DNA of 64,000 nt from Spirochaetota bacterium (GCA_023393015.1 JAEWMY010000016.1:62001-126000); one strand, 5' to 3'; shown: positions 52,901 through 61,731, counted from the stretch's first letter. Notes: a model not told the origin generated them from the letters alone. Program-made: numbers and translations.

Positions 52901-55900
52901 CCTATCCGTCTCCTGGTCGACGGTCACCGTCTTGGTGACGGAACTCTGGTTGCCGGCCGTGTCCGTCGCGGTCGCGCGCAGGGTTACCTGTATCCCCGCG
53001 GCACCGCTCGAGTCATACGCCGCGGTACCGTACGCGACGGTGTCGAACGACCTCGTCCAGCCGTACGAATCGACGCCCGTAAAGGTCTCGAGAGTTTCCC
53101 ACGACGAGTCCGAACGCTGTATCTCGAGCGTTACGGCGTCGAGTCCCTGAACGTCGCTCGCGGTCCCGCTCACCTCGACGACCTTGTTTACCGTTGCCGC
53201 CGCGGGGGTCTGGAACGACACGCTCGGCGGAGAGAAATCCACCGAGAACGAGAAGGTAGCCTGGCGTTTGCGGTTCGCCCGGTCGGTCGCCTCGACCGTC
53301 ACGGAGTACTGCGCGCCGTCGGCGAGCCCGATAGCCGAAAGGGTGGCGTACGGGATAGTCCCGGTCCAGCCTCCGTCATAGTCGTTGCCGGTCGTCGGCG
53401 CGTAGGGGGCGCCGAGAACGGCGGGCCCCGAAAGGGAAATCGGCGTTATGTTCGTGGAACCGATTCGCACGATCCTAACGGTCTGGACGCCGCCGCCGGT
53501 TACGACGTCAGTCGTCGCGGACGTTACCGGTATATCCTGATTCAGCCGTACCCTGACGAGGGACGAGGGTTCGAGAACCGAAAGCTCGGGATCGGAAAGG
53601 TCGACCTTGACGCCGGACCGCGTGACGTTCGCCACGTTGCCCGCCTTGTCGACGGCGCGCAATTGTACGGCCTGCGTTCCCTCGTTGAGGGTTATCGTTC
53701 CGTTCCACGCGATGGCGGTGAAGGAAAGCGGGAACCAGTCGGTTCCGTTCAGCGAATACTCGACCGAGGCGAGTCCGCTTCCGCCGTCGCTCACGCCGCC
53801 GGACATCGCGACGGATTGCCCGCTGTACCACGTATTCAGTATTGCCGCGTCGGTCGGCGTCACGAAGGAAAGGCCCGCGGGCGGGGTCCGGTCGAAGCGG
53901 ACGGAATGCGTCACCTCGCGGGTCTTGCCCGCGACGTCGGTAACCGTTATGGCGTAGTCATACACGCCGTCGTCGCCGACCATGTCGACGGGGTTCGCGG
54001 GCGCGGCCGGATCGCGCGGGAGGTTCGCCACGGACCACGCGTTGGTCCCGGCGTCATACGCGACGGGAACGTCGACGGATATCGAGTTGAAGGTTTGGGT
54101 CATGGTAACGGATGCGACCTCGTTCGTGTCGTCCGCCTCGCCGCCGAGGCCGAAAAGCTCCCGCGTATCGGCGCTCACGGACGTCGTGGAGGTGATGGTC
54201 GGCAACGCGAGGTCGACGTTGACGGCGCGGGTGCCGATAGCAGAGGCGTTGCCGAGCGTGTCGACCGCCACGGCATGAAGGTTCGTCGTTCCCTCGGGAA
54301 GGTTCGCGAGGGTCATTCCCCACGTCCCCGTACCGGCCGAAATCCAGCCGGTCCAGTTCGCGGGAACGGTCCGCGCGGCGTTCGTCGCGGGGATGGCGGG
54401 AGACGTCGCGCCGGTCGCGTAGTACACGGCGAGAACTCCCGTCAAATCGGTCGCGACGCCGGTGACGAGCACGTCGCCGTCACCGTCGCTGTCGGTATCG
54501 ACGGAAGACCAGCTGCCGTCGGCCGGCTTCACGATCGTCACCTCGGGGCCCTCGGTATCGAACCGCGCCCTCCGGAGGACGGTGGTCGTCTTGTTCGCCA
54601 GGTTCGTGGCGACGATCTCGTATTCGTAGGAGTCGTTATACGCCGCGTAGTCCGCGGGATCCACGGTCGCGTTGGACGCGTCGCGGGGAAGGCCCGCGAG
54701 CGAGAGGGCATACGTCGTCGCTCCGCCGGCGTCGGGAACGTCGAGCACGGTAACGACGTCGCCCGACCCGTTCTTCTGGGTCACGCTAAGCGTCATGAGT
54801 CCGAGCGTGTCGGTAATGGTTCCGGTGATCGAGTATCCCTCGGGACGGTCAACCACGACCGTCGAGGAGAACGGCGCGTCCGTGGTGACGGAAGGCGGAT
54901 CCCCCGTCGGGACGACGTAAAACGCGAAGGGACCGTTGGCGTCCGCTATCGCGCTTCCCGCTTGGTCGACTCCCGTCACGCGCACGAGGTAATAGCTGTT
55001 CGGGCTCAGGACGCCGATGTTGGTGGAGATTACGTAGTCGCTTCCCGATTTGGATATCTTGGAGGCACGTGCCGCGATGGCCACGGGATCTCCCGCGAGA
55101 TCGGCGACCGTCCGGATAAGCGCGATGTCGTCGCCGGCTCCCGAAAGGGGAACGCCGGCGGAAGAGCACGGGTCGAGCGTCACGGCGAGGGAATCGGAAA
55201 GCAAGGGGACGTCGTCGCGGCCCACGGAGGCGCGTATCGTCACCTTGGAGTCGTTGTATATGGACTGCGTGTCGATGTCGATCGTTCCGCTGAACGGAAG
55301 GAAGCCGACGAGGGTCCAGGAGGGATTGTTGTCGGGATTGAGAGAGAAGGTCGCCGAGGAGGTTGACCAGGCGGAGGAATCCTTTCTCTTCGTGTCGAGA
55401 TACGCGACGATCTGGGCGGCCTTTACGGGGTCGGCGTACGTTCCGTTGAATACGGACGTAAGGTCCTTCATCGTCACGGCGAAACCGGCCGCGTCGAACA
55501 CGCTCGAATAGATTTCGTCGTAGATATAGTAACCGGAGCTGACGTTTCCGCGGTCGTTCGAGGCGGATGCCTGCGCGGCCGGCGGCGTAAACTCGCGAGC
55601 CGAGTCGGATACGTCTATGGTACAGTAGAATTGCTGCTCGCTCGGGCCCGCCGGATCCCAGAGGGAAGTATACCGGGCGGCTTGCGCGATCTCGTCGGCG
55701 GTCGCGGGAGCCGCGTAGTACTTGGCGAGCACGAGTTCCATGCCGACGCCCGAGATGTTGTCGTAGGAGAGCGGCGAGCCGACGGGGACGCCGTTCACGT
55801 CGTAGGCCGTGAACACGAGCCTGTCGATGGCGTGGTCGTCGTTCACGCTGCCGGTTACCTTGAGCTCGGTGCCGTACTCGTCCTCGGTATTGTTCGCCGG

Positions 55901-56374
55901 GACGGGGTCCAGCGGGCCGAACGTACTCGGCCTGTTTAGCACGAGCACCGGCGCCGTGTTGTCTATCTTGTACGTCGTCTTCGCGACGCTCGTGCGGCCG
56001 GCGGAGTCCTTGGCCGTGGCGGTCACCTCATAGGCGCCGTCGGGTATCTCGTAGACCGATCCGGCGCGGGCGTTTACGAACAGCGACCACGCGTTGAGCG
56101 CGGCGTCGATCGAGGCGGAATACGGTCCGAACGTCGCGCCGGTGGCGGTGTTGGAAAGGACTACCGAAACCGAAGGCGCGCTCACCTCGTCGCTCGCGGT
56201 TCCCCGAAGCGTGAAGGTGTTTCGTATCACGCTCTGGACGGGAGGGTACACGATGGCGAGCTTGGGCGCCTTCGTGTCGACCGCGTCGCCGAGTCCGACG
56301 TCGCACGTCGTATAGAGTCCGAACGCCAAGACCGCGAAAAAAGCGAGCTTGAAAACGGAACGGTTAGTCTTCAT
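46958..56374 (-). CDS. giant Ig-repeat and propeller surface protein
   Basis: 3138 residues. The N-terminal export signal has a possible relaxed lipobox ending at Cys24 (LYTTC). Residues about 30-2450 are many Ig-like beta-sandwich repeats, recognisable by SGTASD, TDTAGN and VDTTAP-type edges. About 2480-2555 is an IPT/TIG-like domain (SFTGFNLRNGG). From 2590 to the end are propeller-like repeats (IAVDKNGGIHVAYYSTSGADLKYAYA). Inserted modules resemble phage tail proteins: IRSGGEYQIVSGTGY with GTIFTAT (about 1348-1400), YQIASAGTTDFAALFGA (about 1650-1700) and SVAHGLVAGDLVTFTRS (about 2790-2860). ATG 56374 follows AAGGATG overlapping the stop of the upstream giant gene, 12 bp away. Adhesion or carbohydrate contact is inference. 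Confidence 0.8.
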   Translation of the reverse strand: MKTNRSVFKLAFFAVLAFGLYTTCDVGLGDAVDTKAPKLAIVYPPVQSVIRNTFTLRGTASDEVSAPSVSVVLSNTATGATFGPYSASIDAALNAWSLFVNARAGSVYEIPDGAYEVTATAKDSAGRTSVAKTTYKIDNTAPVLVLNRPSTFGPLDPVPANNTEDEYGTELKVTGSVNDDHAIDRLVFTAYDVNGVPVGSPLSYDNISGVGMELVLAKYYAAPATADEIAQAARYTSLWDPAGPSEQQFYCTIDVSDSAREFTPPAAQASASNDRGNVSSGYYIYDEIYSSVFDAAGFAVTMKDLTSVFNGTYADPVKAAQIVAYLDTKRKDSSAWSTSSATFSLNPDNNPSWTLVGFLPFSGTIDIDTQSIYNDSKVTIRASVGRDDVPLLSDSLAVTLDPCSSAGVPLSGAGDDIALIRTVADLAGDPVAIAARASKISKSGSDYVISTNIGVLSPNSYYLVRVTGVDQAGSAIADANGPFAFYVVPTGDPPSVTTDAPFSSTVVVDRPEGYSITGTITDTLGLMTLSVTQKNGSGDVVTVLDVPDAGGATTYALSLAGLPRDASNATVDPADYAAYNDSYEYEIVATNLANKTTTVLRRARFDTEGPEVTIVKPADGSWSSVDTDSDGDGDVLVTGVATDLTGVLAVYYATGATSPAIPATNAARTVPANWTGWISAGTGTWGMTLANLPEGTTNLHAVAVDTLGNASAIGTRAVNVDLALPTITSTTSVSADTRELFGLGGEADDTNEVASVTMTQTFNSISVDVPVAYDAGTNAWSVANLPRDPAAPANPVDMVGDDGVYDYAITVTDVAGKTREVTHSVRFDRTPPAGLSFVTPTDAAILNTWYSGQSVAMSGGVSDGGSGLASVEYSLNGTDWFPLSFTAIAWNGTITLNEGTQAVQLRAVDKAGNVANVTRSGVKVDLSDPELSVLEPSSLVRVRLNQDIPVTSATTDVVTGGGVQTVRIVRIGSTNITPISLSGPAVLGAPYAPTTGNDYDGGWTGTIPYATLSAIGLADGAQYSVTVEATDRANRKRQATFSFSVDFSPPSVSFQTPAAATVNKVVEVSGTASDVQGLDAVTLEIQRSDSSWETLETFTGVDSYGWTRSFDTVAYGTAAYDSSGAAGIQVTLRATATDTAGNQSSVTKTVTVDQETDRPIVKLSNVNINGTTILKMTGTVYGTVTDDDGVDAFQISEDGLTWHDVTPSGGTWSWDSLVAGDGEKYLYFRVVDDAEPTPTAFQTGQADSPVVQFGVATGGGAVTYRVDTVPPQIDSTIYVDRTSAYDQGDKVALVNNMVFGGATKQFTIALTATDANGINNATGVKVSIPALSATPYAMTGTFTNGPLVNANEIRSGGEYQIVSGTGYSGAGGFGAADDAVGTIFTATRDGKTGDAGVARQKIYVSPTLDVSSLSAEQYIPVSLEVTDTSTLKTTVTRTILVDNVAPTVTHQSPLINATVNGDIEVKGLADDGLGSGVVSVKYQIGKNAVLTAGAAEWAAVTDGLFSWQIDFKGAGSNIDVYGNATYGTETAALSGLWIVPVVMRVEDAAGNVGMTTLSTYTLKVDPNGDRPKVKVTYPSPTATNRTMGGIIRIFGSAEDDDGVATVELEVDSDIDGNANDTYTADGTVSWNVEINGAGQYDPSDTPVSAQTIRTGIRYQIASAGTTDFAALFGAPDNSPGTVFTANANGTAGSGSGTVIALIKQINFRVRAIDIQTPTPVSGDWSDWYSIFVDKNIPKIGSSVPLYLENSSGIRRPYVADMWVKGDWTLRGSVEDESGVKTIAITGNLAGSLGGANSDWFVQGDEVTAGKYNYDLAVDVDTTSLASESGTLSFKIAVTDHSSPTMSNSMDVSIKYDNSAPTFPADDYGGDTPIAQSNKTYAMAGDVSEIGSGLSWVAFFFRRAGTVTRIYDPGVSNPAEAAVRRIDSADYVMEDGLPRLHLTGIIPANRTLHSLTHADLVGNASVRVGGLVKIGGMDRLITEFDSGSGTVSWADSVEVSVNEAWVAYAQVVNNPTEENANWSADNSEITGISNDDLDGMIEHLSKEGTSYEWKAYINSKNIPDGPIELCYVACDAAGNLTSKSVVTRIENRRPLVSRVIVGTDLNGLNGTADAGERENFSALDGNGKSQAVARIASSAYKLKGDSTVVFEILGEVNGNLGYVLTNALDDLATTTVPVRKRDTESGPIVRPLVALAYDAGDHTFSASLPTTLLDDNPDGARKLSFTLWDETDESDPGWDSQYAIITVPVVVDVVDGVSPVVVINRFHWTGAADNSLYGNSPENGHIDLEDDLPTDNFLPATTTGVYDRDPKVSGQVTFTGTAYDDQRLTRLYMRIDDFAFANDPALLTHPSQPTYVLVSERVAGTWTSTGDYGTNGWHFTVLTGESLGQDGHSISWKLDWNSARLGTVTGTDKNVRIIAVDRNPNSSSPTAGGTAGDETTYNNPYYRVDVVPYVRSVTTSMSSMNLSNPSVYDRTALGAYPIGEGESVSFTGFNLRNGGTNPAVAVVPPIGTNLTPPTITGSTETTLAVTVPAGTKSGAFSLTVNSVPCLNNLNGDAAAYNSRKNGVNNDLLDDDVSVDVWTFKKVSDPRDGVIIHPEMKIGPSGEVGFAFVNGNFYFNMAGPSTVGDTFSNTLTTTWASQRAYEKEYAQYYESALAFDATGRTYGMSTNIDVYQNAGTVYSAYTSLYFGQRAGLNPSSGQTGWNNTTGNYRGGLYRRRLQSTTSVYTGGVSDTDPNRALSPSLATSSHGSRTNVYMAFYDAVRKEIRYRYGRVGAIIERQYTARSYFNPNTTVTTSVAHGLVAGDLVTFTRSSDTYMPAEAQLATYTVVGAPTPTTFTIAGNITGTIPATGYVGEVTGQITDATGGWSTTQGVQAGPGPDDGSVRASQYTVVAASGASGKHVAVGVVPGATIADDVVVIAWYDAAAKALKYGYSASPQQDDATFTVSTIETQAGWYPRIAVDKNGGIHVAYYSTSGADLKYAYAQNYSSAFTAVTVDSYQLVGTQATIDVAIDAAGNVVPYIGYYMASSQAAKVAYPVKFTANKPTLAGVTGEKYTGNWEIATVPTQNNTPKDDTISVGVHKNWTTGVLAAIESDTGTFTEAGSDNNTPSRIGGNGTTNPAVSFTIQEDDSLKMAQKN

Positions 56375-56386
56375 GGTTCACCATCC

Positions 56387-59300
56387 TTAAAACACGTTAA
56401 GCCTGATACCGCCGGTTATGTGCGGCAGGATCGATTCGATGCTCACCTCCGACGAATCGACGTCCGTCGTGATGAACCAGAACTGCGCTTCGGTGTAGAA
56501 TGAGAACGTGCGGAATACCTTGCGCTTAGCGAGGGTCACTCGCGGGAATTCTATCTGAACGAGGGCCGCGGGCAGTATCTGCGGCTGTCCGCTCTGCGTC
56601 TCGGTGAACATCGAGAAGTTCGCCCCGAGCGCCACGGTCGCCGAGAGCCAGGAGAAGTCGGGCCCCATAAAATAATCCATCGGTATGTACGCGATGTTCG
56701 CCAGCAGCTTGACGCCGAACACGTTTCCGCCGTACCGCATCCTGTTCGACGTGAACATCTCGCGTTGGGCCTGGGTGAACTGCCCGTACTGCACCTGCAG
56801 CTTGACGTTGTCGTCGAAGAAGGTAAGACCGACGCCGACGTCGAAGAGCGTGGCTCCCCAGAAATGGACGTCGAAAAAAAGCCCCTGGATAAAGGCCGGA
56901 ATCGCGTATGACGACTTGTCGCCGGGTCGAAGCGAAAGCTTCACGGAGTCGAGCTTCACGTCGTCGCTGCTGAGCCCGGAGAACGTGAGCGTGTCGTTGT
57001 ATCGCCCTCCCTCGCCCGGGGAGATTATCCTGACGGACGGCGCGGTCTTGTCGACCTGCACGATGGAACGGGTCACGGCGACGGTACCGTCGCGCATCGC
57101 GGCGCGGACGATCATGAAGTGGTATCCCTCGCGCATGTCTCCCGTCTCGAGACGGTACTCCCATCCCTCGTCGAGCTCGGTTTCCACGAACGACTTTCCG
57201 TTGTCGAAGCTGATATCCACGCGTGCGAGCCGCTTCGCCTCGAGGGCGCGTCTCGTCTCCTTCGCGGTTTCCTTGCTCTCCATCGCCGCCGCTTCCTCGG
57301 CAGAATAGTAATACCCCGCGTTTCCCCGGAGCCACGGCCGCTCGATGGCGAAGTCTCCCATGACGAGGTTGTCGATCGTCACCCACGCCCCGTCCGGTCG
57401 GTATATCACCACGCGGGACTCCGACTCTATCATGCGAGTCTCGGACGCGCGCGCCCTCACGGTTATCTTGTGGTTGCCCGCGGACATCATCCCGGGCGTC
57501 ACGGAGAATCGGTAGTATCCCGACGGGCTCACTTCTCCGGTCGTGATCTCGACGCCGTCCACGAAGAGAACGAGGCTCTTTATCGGGTCCTCGGACACGA
57601 CCTTGCCGTAGATGTTGAACGCGCCCTGGACGCGCTCGCCGTTCATCGGGTAGAGGAGCTCGACGCGGTTCCGGTCCCTGCCGCGGTACACCTCGAAATT
57701 CCTCGAGACGCGCGTCACGTTCCCCGCCCGGTCATAGCCCCTGATCTCGATATTGTAGAAACCCTCGGGAAGGGCGGTTATGTCGACGCCGCGCGATATG
57801 ATCAATTCGTTCTCGAACTGCATGTCGGCAAAGGTCGCCGGGATGGCGGGCTGTCTCGCCTCGATGTTGCTGATGCGCGCGCGCACGTCCTGCAGGCTGA
57901 TGTTGTCCATCGTCTGCCCCGATATGAACAGCGTTTCCCCCGTCCGGCTTCCGTCAAGCGGAAGCTCGAGCCTGATCGAGGGCGCCGTATTGTCTATATT
58001 GACGAGGCTCGAATACAGGCCCGTCGTCTCGTACTTGTCGTACACGCGCACGAAGACTACGTGCGTTCCGTCCTGGATGACGCGCGTGTCGAAGCGGTAC
58101 GACCACGATTCGGTGCCCTCCGCGAGATTGAAGGTGTTGCCGTTGTCGAGCGATATCTCGACGCGCGAGATCCCGTTCTTGTCCGAGGCCACGCCGGTCA
58201 TGTCCACGAGGCCGCGGTTCGTCGTCTCGAAAGAAGGCGTTTTGACGGCGGCCTTCGGTTCCTCGAGCGAGACGCGGATCGTGCGGACCACTTCCTCGCC
58301 GCGGACGCCGTGGATGTCCTCGGCGTAGAGCGTTATCGTGTGCTCGTTGTCGGTGAGACTCTTGAGCGCGACGGGAATCGAGTAACTGTGCTCGATCGGC
58401 AGCTCCATGAAAGAGCCCTTGTCGATCTTGTACCATACCTTCGCGGGCGCGTCGTCGTCGTACACGACGCCTGAAACGACGAAGTCCTTGCGGATTACTT
58501 CGTTCTCGGCGGGAAGGTGAATCTCGACGACGGGGAGGTCGGCCTTCGCGTCTACCGCGAAGGGCCAGTTCGACAGAACCGTCGGATTCCCCGCGGCGTC
58601 GGTGAAGCGGAATTCCATCTTGTCCGAAATGGGTCGCTCGCGCGTTCCGACCATCGCGTTCGTAAGCGACGACATGTCGACCGGCGCGTACGCCGTCTTG
58701 TCCTTCGCCGAACGGTCTCCGGGCGCCCTGTATTCGGCGACCGAGAGGGACCCCGCGTCCTGATGGCGGAAGGCGATGCGGGTCTCGCCGTTAACCGTGC
58801 TTCCGGCGGGAGGCACGGCGACCTCGACCGACGGAGGAACGGTATCCTTGAAGAAAACGCGCCAGTCGGTGGTTACGCGGCCCGCCTTGTCGGTCGCCCT
58901 CGCCGTGAATTCTATCTTCCCGTCGGGGAGGTCGCTCACGTCGACGTTCGTTCCGGCCTTCGCGCCCGCCACGGGCTTCCAGGACGCGCCGCCGTCAAGC
59001 GAGTACTCGACCGAGGCGATACCGCGCTCGTCGCTCGCGCCTATCGCGAGGGGAATCGCGTTCTGCACCCAGTACGGCCGGGCGGACGCGTCGACGGTCA
59101 GGACGGGCGGGGCGGAATCGACTACGAAGGTCGCGGGCGGAGTCCGGTAGGTACCGCCGGCGTCGTCCGTGACGGTAAGCGAGACGTCGGCGTATTCGCC
59201 GTCGGCCACGCCGCGAACGAGCACGAGATTTCCAGAAAGCTCGGCGGAAAGGCCCTTGACGCCCCGCGGCAAAGCCACGGAAGCCGCGCGCCGGTCGGGT

Positions 59301-61525
59301 TTTCCGTTATAGAGACCGACGGCGCCCGCGCCGTCGAACAGTTCGATTTTGCCGGAAGAGTCCCGCGCGGGACCGGCCCACGCGAACGACTCGTCGTCAA
59401 AGACGCCGTTCGCGCTCGCGGGTCGTACGACGCAGAACACGCCCGACGCCGGGATGACGGTCCCGTCCTTCAGGGTAACCTCGACGGTGAGCGTCGTCCA
59501 GACGGCGGGCAGCGTCGGGCTCAGCGGGATAAGGGCGGTCAAGGAACCGTCCTCTCCCTTTTGAAGGCTCGCGCGAGCGCTTTCGCCGCCGTTGAGCCGC
59601 CAGGCGACCTGCGCGACGGGTACGGGGGAAGAGACGCTCACGAGTACGCGAGCGGGAACCTGCTCGTCTTTCGGGCGCCCGGGGCCGGCGAGGGTCAGGA
59701 TCATCCCGTTCTCGAAGGCACGTCCTTCCGGATCCACTCGGTCGATGCGGACGCGCGCGGTTCCCGTCGAGGCGGGAGTCTTCCCGGTTTCGGGAATCGC
59801 GATCTCGCGGGAAACGTCGAGCGTCTCCGCCGACGAGGCGGGAGGGGCGTCGCGGGGTATCGCAAGGTTGGTGACGTAGAAGGGAAGCGACGCGCGCGTT
59901 TCGCGACCGCGAATGTCGGTGGCGCGTACGTCAAGGGAAAGAAGTCCGTACGCCGAATCGGGAGCGACCCTTACGCTGATCGTCGCCTCTTTGGCGCCCT
60001 GCTTGACGCCCGCGTTCCGGTCCGCCTGGCCGGGAAGGCTCCAGAAGGCCGACTGCAAACCGGCCGCCGAGGATACCTTCGCCGTAAGCGTCACTCCCGC
60101 CTCCGGATTGACTTCGGACGCGGGATCCTGTATCGGCTCGAAGGATATCGCGGGAGGAGGGCCCGCGACGGCGAAGGCGACGGCGACGCTCGCTCCGCGT
60201 TTCCCGTACCGGTCGACCGGCCAGGCCTCGATCGCATGGTTTCCCGCGGGGAGGTCGCCCAATCGCGCGCCGAAGGCGCCGCCGGATTCTAGCTTGACCG
60301 GATCCTTCCGGTCTACCGAGTACCAAACCGCGGCTATCCCGTCGTCGTCGACGGCGAAGCCGGAGAAGTCGAGCGGACCGGAAACGAGGGCTCCCGGCGC
60401 GGGAGAGGTTACGCTTAGCGTCGGCACGTCGCGCGACTGATCCACGGCGATCTTGCGAACCGCGCGCGTCACGTTGCCCGCGACGTCGGTCGCGAATATC
60501 TCGAGCTCTATTTGCTTGCCGGTTTCGCCGCTTATGTCGAATTCCCGCACCCAGTAGGGATTTCCCCGAATGATCTCGAAGGTGCCGGTTTTATCGCCCA
60601 TCTTCCAGGAAAGGGAGGAGATTCCGAGCACGTCGCGGGCGTACCCCGACGCCGAAAAGACCCCGTTCACCGATTCGTCGGCGCGGGGAGTGATAAAACC
60701 AACCTCGGGCCTGGTATTGTCGACGAAGTACAAAAAGGTATTGAAACCCTCGGAACCCTGACCGTCCACGGCCTTGAACCAACACACGGACGGGCCGTCT
60801 TTCAGGCCGGCGGAGTCGATGTCGAAGGAGAACGTCCAGAACGCGTCGGCCTTCTCGCGTTTCAGCGGAAGCTCGACAAACGACTTGCCCGCGTCCAGCG
60901 AGTAAAACAGGCGCTTGATTCCGTTCCCGTCGGCGACCGTTCCGGAAAGGTTGAACTTGCCCGAAACGAGCGTTCCCATCCCGGGACTCGTAACGGCCGT
61001 TTCCGGCCTGTTTCGGTCGAGATGCCAGGTCAGGGTATGGGGCTTACCCTGCACCCCGTTGCTGTCGACGCCGGTCACCGTAATGGTATGCGGTCCTTCG
61101 GACAATCCCGTCGTGTCGAGATAATACGACCAAAACGTGGTTCCGTCGGCCCGTACGGGCGACGCGGAATTGTCGAAGACAAGCTCGACGTACGCGACGG
61201 CGTCGTCGTCAATACAGGTTCCGACGATATTGAGGTTTCCCGGCACCCGCATGTCCATGAGCGGGTTCGTTACCCGGGTTACCGGGAGGTCCGAATCGGG
61301 ATCGATATACATGTTGAAGGGGCCGCCGAAAGCCTGGTTGCCGGCGAGATCCTCCGCGGTCACGAGGATGTTGTACTTCCCCGGCTTGCGGTTGTTTATG
61401 TCGACGGCTTCCTGCCAGCTTTCGAGGGTTTTTGCGTTCGTATCTATAGTATCCTTGCTTCCCCCGGAGAACACCGGTGAAACGGCGCAGAAACCAAGGA
61501 ACGCGCAAAAAACGGTCTTTTTCAT
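56387..61525 (-). CDS. giant Ig-repeat protein with C-terminal outer-membrane barrel
   Basis: 1712 residues. A signal peptide (about 1-20) is followed by some fourteen Ig-like repeats with the recurring pattern V(N/S)G-x-(F/L)-x-x-SG-x-A-x-D...(I/V)D-x-(T/S)-x-P. From about residue 1510 to the C-terminus the pattern switches to alternating amphipathic strands (FDVHFWGATLFDVGVGLTFF, LLANIAYIPMDYFMGP, FSFYTEAQFWFITTDV). It ends in GGIRLNVF with a terminal phenylalanine, the signature of a beta-barrel inserted by the Bam complex. The protein is thus predicted to be held in the outer membrane by its C-terminus with an Ig stalk. First gene of the two-gene operon; a 10-bp inverted repeat lies in its leader. 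Confidence 0.8.
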   Translation of the reverse strand: MKKTVFCAFLGFCAVSPVFSGGSKDTIDTNAKTLESWQEAVDINNRKPGKYNILVTAEDLAGNQAFGGPFNMYIDPDSDLPVTRVTNPLMDMRVPGNLNIVGTCIDDDAVAYVELVFDNSASPVRADGTTFWSYYLDTTGLSEGPHTITVTGVDSNGVQGKPHTLTWHLDRNRPETAVTSPGMGTLVSGKFNLSGTVADGNGIKRLFYSLDAGKSFVELPLKREKADAFWTFSFDIDSAGLKDGPSVCWFKAVDGQGSEGFNTFLYFVDNTRPEVGFITPRADESVNGVFSASGYARDVLGISSLSWKMGDKTGTFEIIRGNPYWVREFDISGETGKQIELEIFATDVAGNVTRAVRKIAVDQSRDVPTLSVTSPAPGALVSGPLDFSGFAVDDDGIAAVWYSVDRKDPVKLESGGAFGARLGDLPAGNHAIEAWPVDRYGKRGASVAVAFAVAGPPPAISFEPIQDPASEVNPEAGVTLTAKVSSAAGLQSAFWSLPGQADRNAGVKQGAKEATISVRVAPDSAYGLLSLDVRATDIRGRETRASLPFYVTNLAIPRDAPPASSAETLDVSREIAIPETGKTPASTGTARVRIDRVDPEGRAFENGMILTLAGPGRPKDEQVPARVLVSVSSPVPVAQVAWRLNGGESARASLQKGEDGSLTALIPLSPTLPAVWTTLTVEVTLKDGTVIPASGVFCVVRPASANGVFDDESFAWAGPARDSSGKIELFDGAGAVGLYNGKPDRRAASVALPRGVKGLSAELSGNLVLVRGVADGEYADVSLTVTDDAGGTYRTPPATFVVDSAPPVLTVDASARPYWVQNAIPLAIGASDERGIASVEYSLDGGASWKPVAGAKAGTNVDVSDLPDGKIEFTARATDKAGRVTTDWRVFFKDTVPPSVEVAVPPAGSTVNGETRIAFRHQDAGSLSVAEYRAPGDRSAKDKTAYAPVDMSSLTNAMVGTRERPISDKMEFRFTDAAGNPTVLSNWPFAVDAKADLPVVEIHLPAENEVIRKDFVVSGVVYDDDAPAKVWYKIDKGSFMELPIEHSYSIPVALKSLTDNEHTITLYAEDIHGVRGEEVVRTIRVSLEEPKAAVKTPSFETTNRGLVDMTGVASDKNGISRVEISLDNGNTFNLAEGTESWSYRFDTRVIQDGTHVVFVRVYDKYETTGLYSSLVNIDNTAPSIRLELPLDGSRTGETLFISGQTMDNISLQDVRARISNIEARQPAIPATFADMQFENELIISRGVDITALPEGFYNIEIRGYDRAGNVTRVSRNFEVYRGRDRNRVELLYPMNGERVQGAFNIYGKVVSEDPIKSLVLFVDGVEITTGEVSPSGYYRFSVTPGMMSAGNHKITVRARASETRMIESESRVVIYRPDGAWVTIDNLVMGDFAIERPWLRGNAGYYYSAEEAAAMESKETAKETRRALEAKRLARVDISFDNGKSFVETELDEGWEYRLETGDMREGYHFMIVRAAMRDGTVAVTRSIVQVDKTAPSVRIISPGEGGRYNDTLTFSGLSSDDVKLDSVKLSLRPGDKSSYAIPAFIQGLFFDVHFWGATLFDVGVGLTFFDDNVKLQVQYGQFTQAQREMFTSNRMRYGGNVFGVKLLANIAYIPMDYFMGPDFSWLSATVALGANFSMFTETQSGQPQILPAALVQIEFPRVTLAKRKVFRTFSFYTEAQFWFITTDVDSSEVSIESILPHITGGIRLNVF

Positions 61526-61538
61526 GTTAACGCCCCCG

Positions 61539-61566
61539 CTGGAGATAACTTCTCCATTATCTCCAG
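61539..61566. promoter_or_regulatory. 10-bp perfect inverted repeat, operator or RNA hairpin
   Basis: CTGGAGATAA (61539-61548), 8-base centre, TTATCTCCAG (61557-61566). It lies 13-41 bp upstream of the start codon of the giant Ig operon, so it could be a repressor site or a hairpin close to the ribosome site. A possible -35 TTGTCA (minus strand) lies beyond it near 61590. Confidence 0.6.
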
Positions 61567-61701
61567 TATCGGCGCATTTCTTGATTTTGACAAGTTTAAT
61601 TTGTCCTTAAATAATAGAAAAATGCGAGAATTCTCATATTTCATGCGGTTCTCCGCCCGGACGAACGGGCCGGAAGACACAGTTCGCTTGCTGGCGAAAT
61701 C

Positions 61702-61731
61702 TTGCGAGGTTTGTCCAAAGAAGGCTACACT
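61702..61731 (+). promoter_or_regulatory. promoter of short-chain dehydrogenase, leaderless geometry
   Basis: -35 TTGCGA (61702-61707), 18-bp spacer, -10 TACACT (61726-61731), exactly six bases, then ATG at 61738. Confidence 0.6.
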
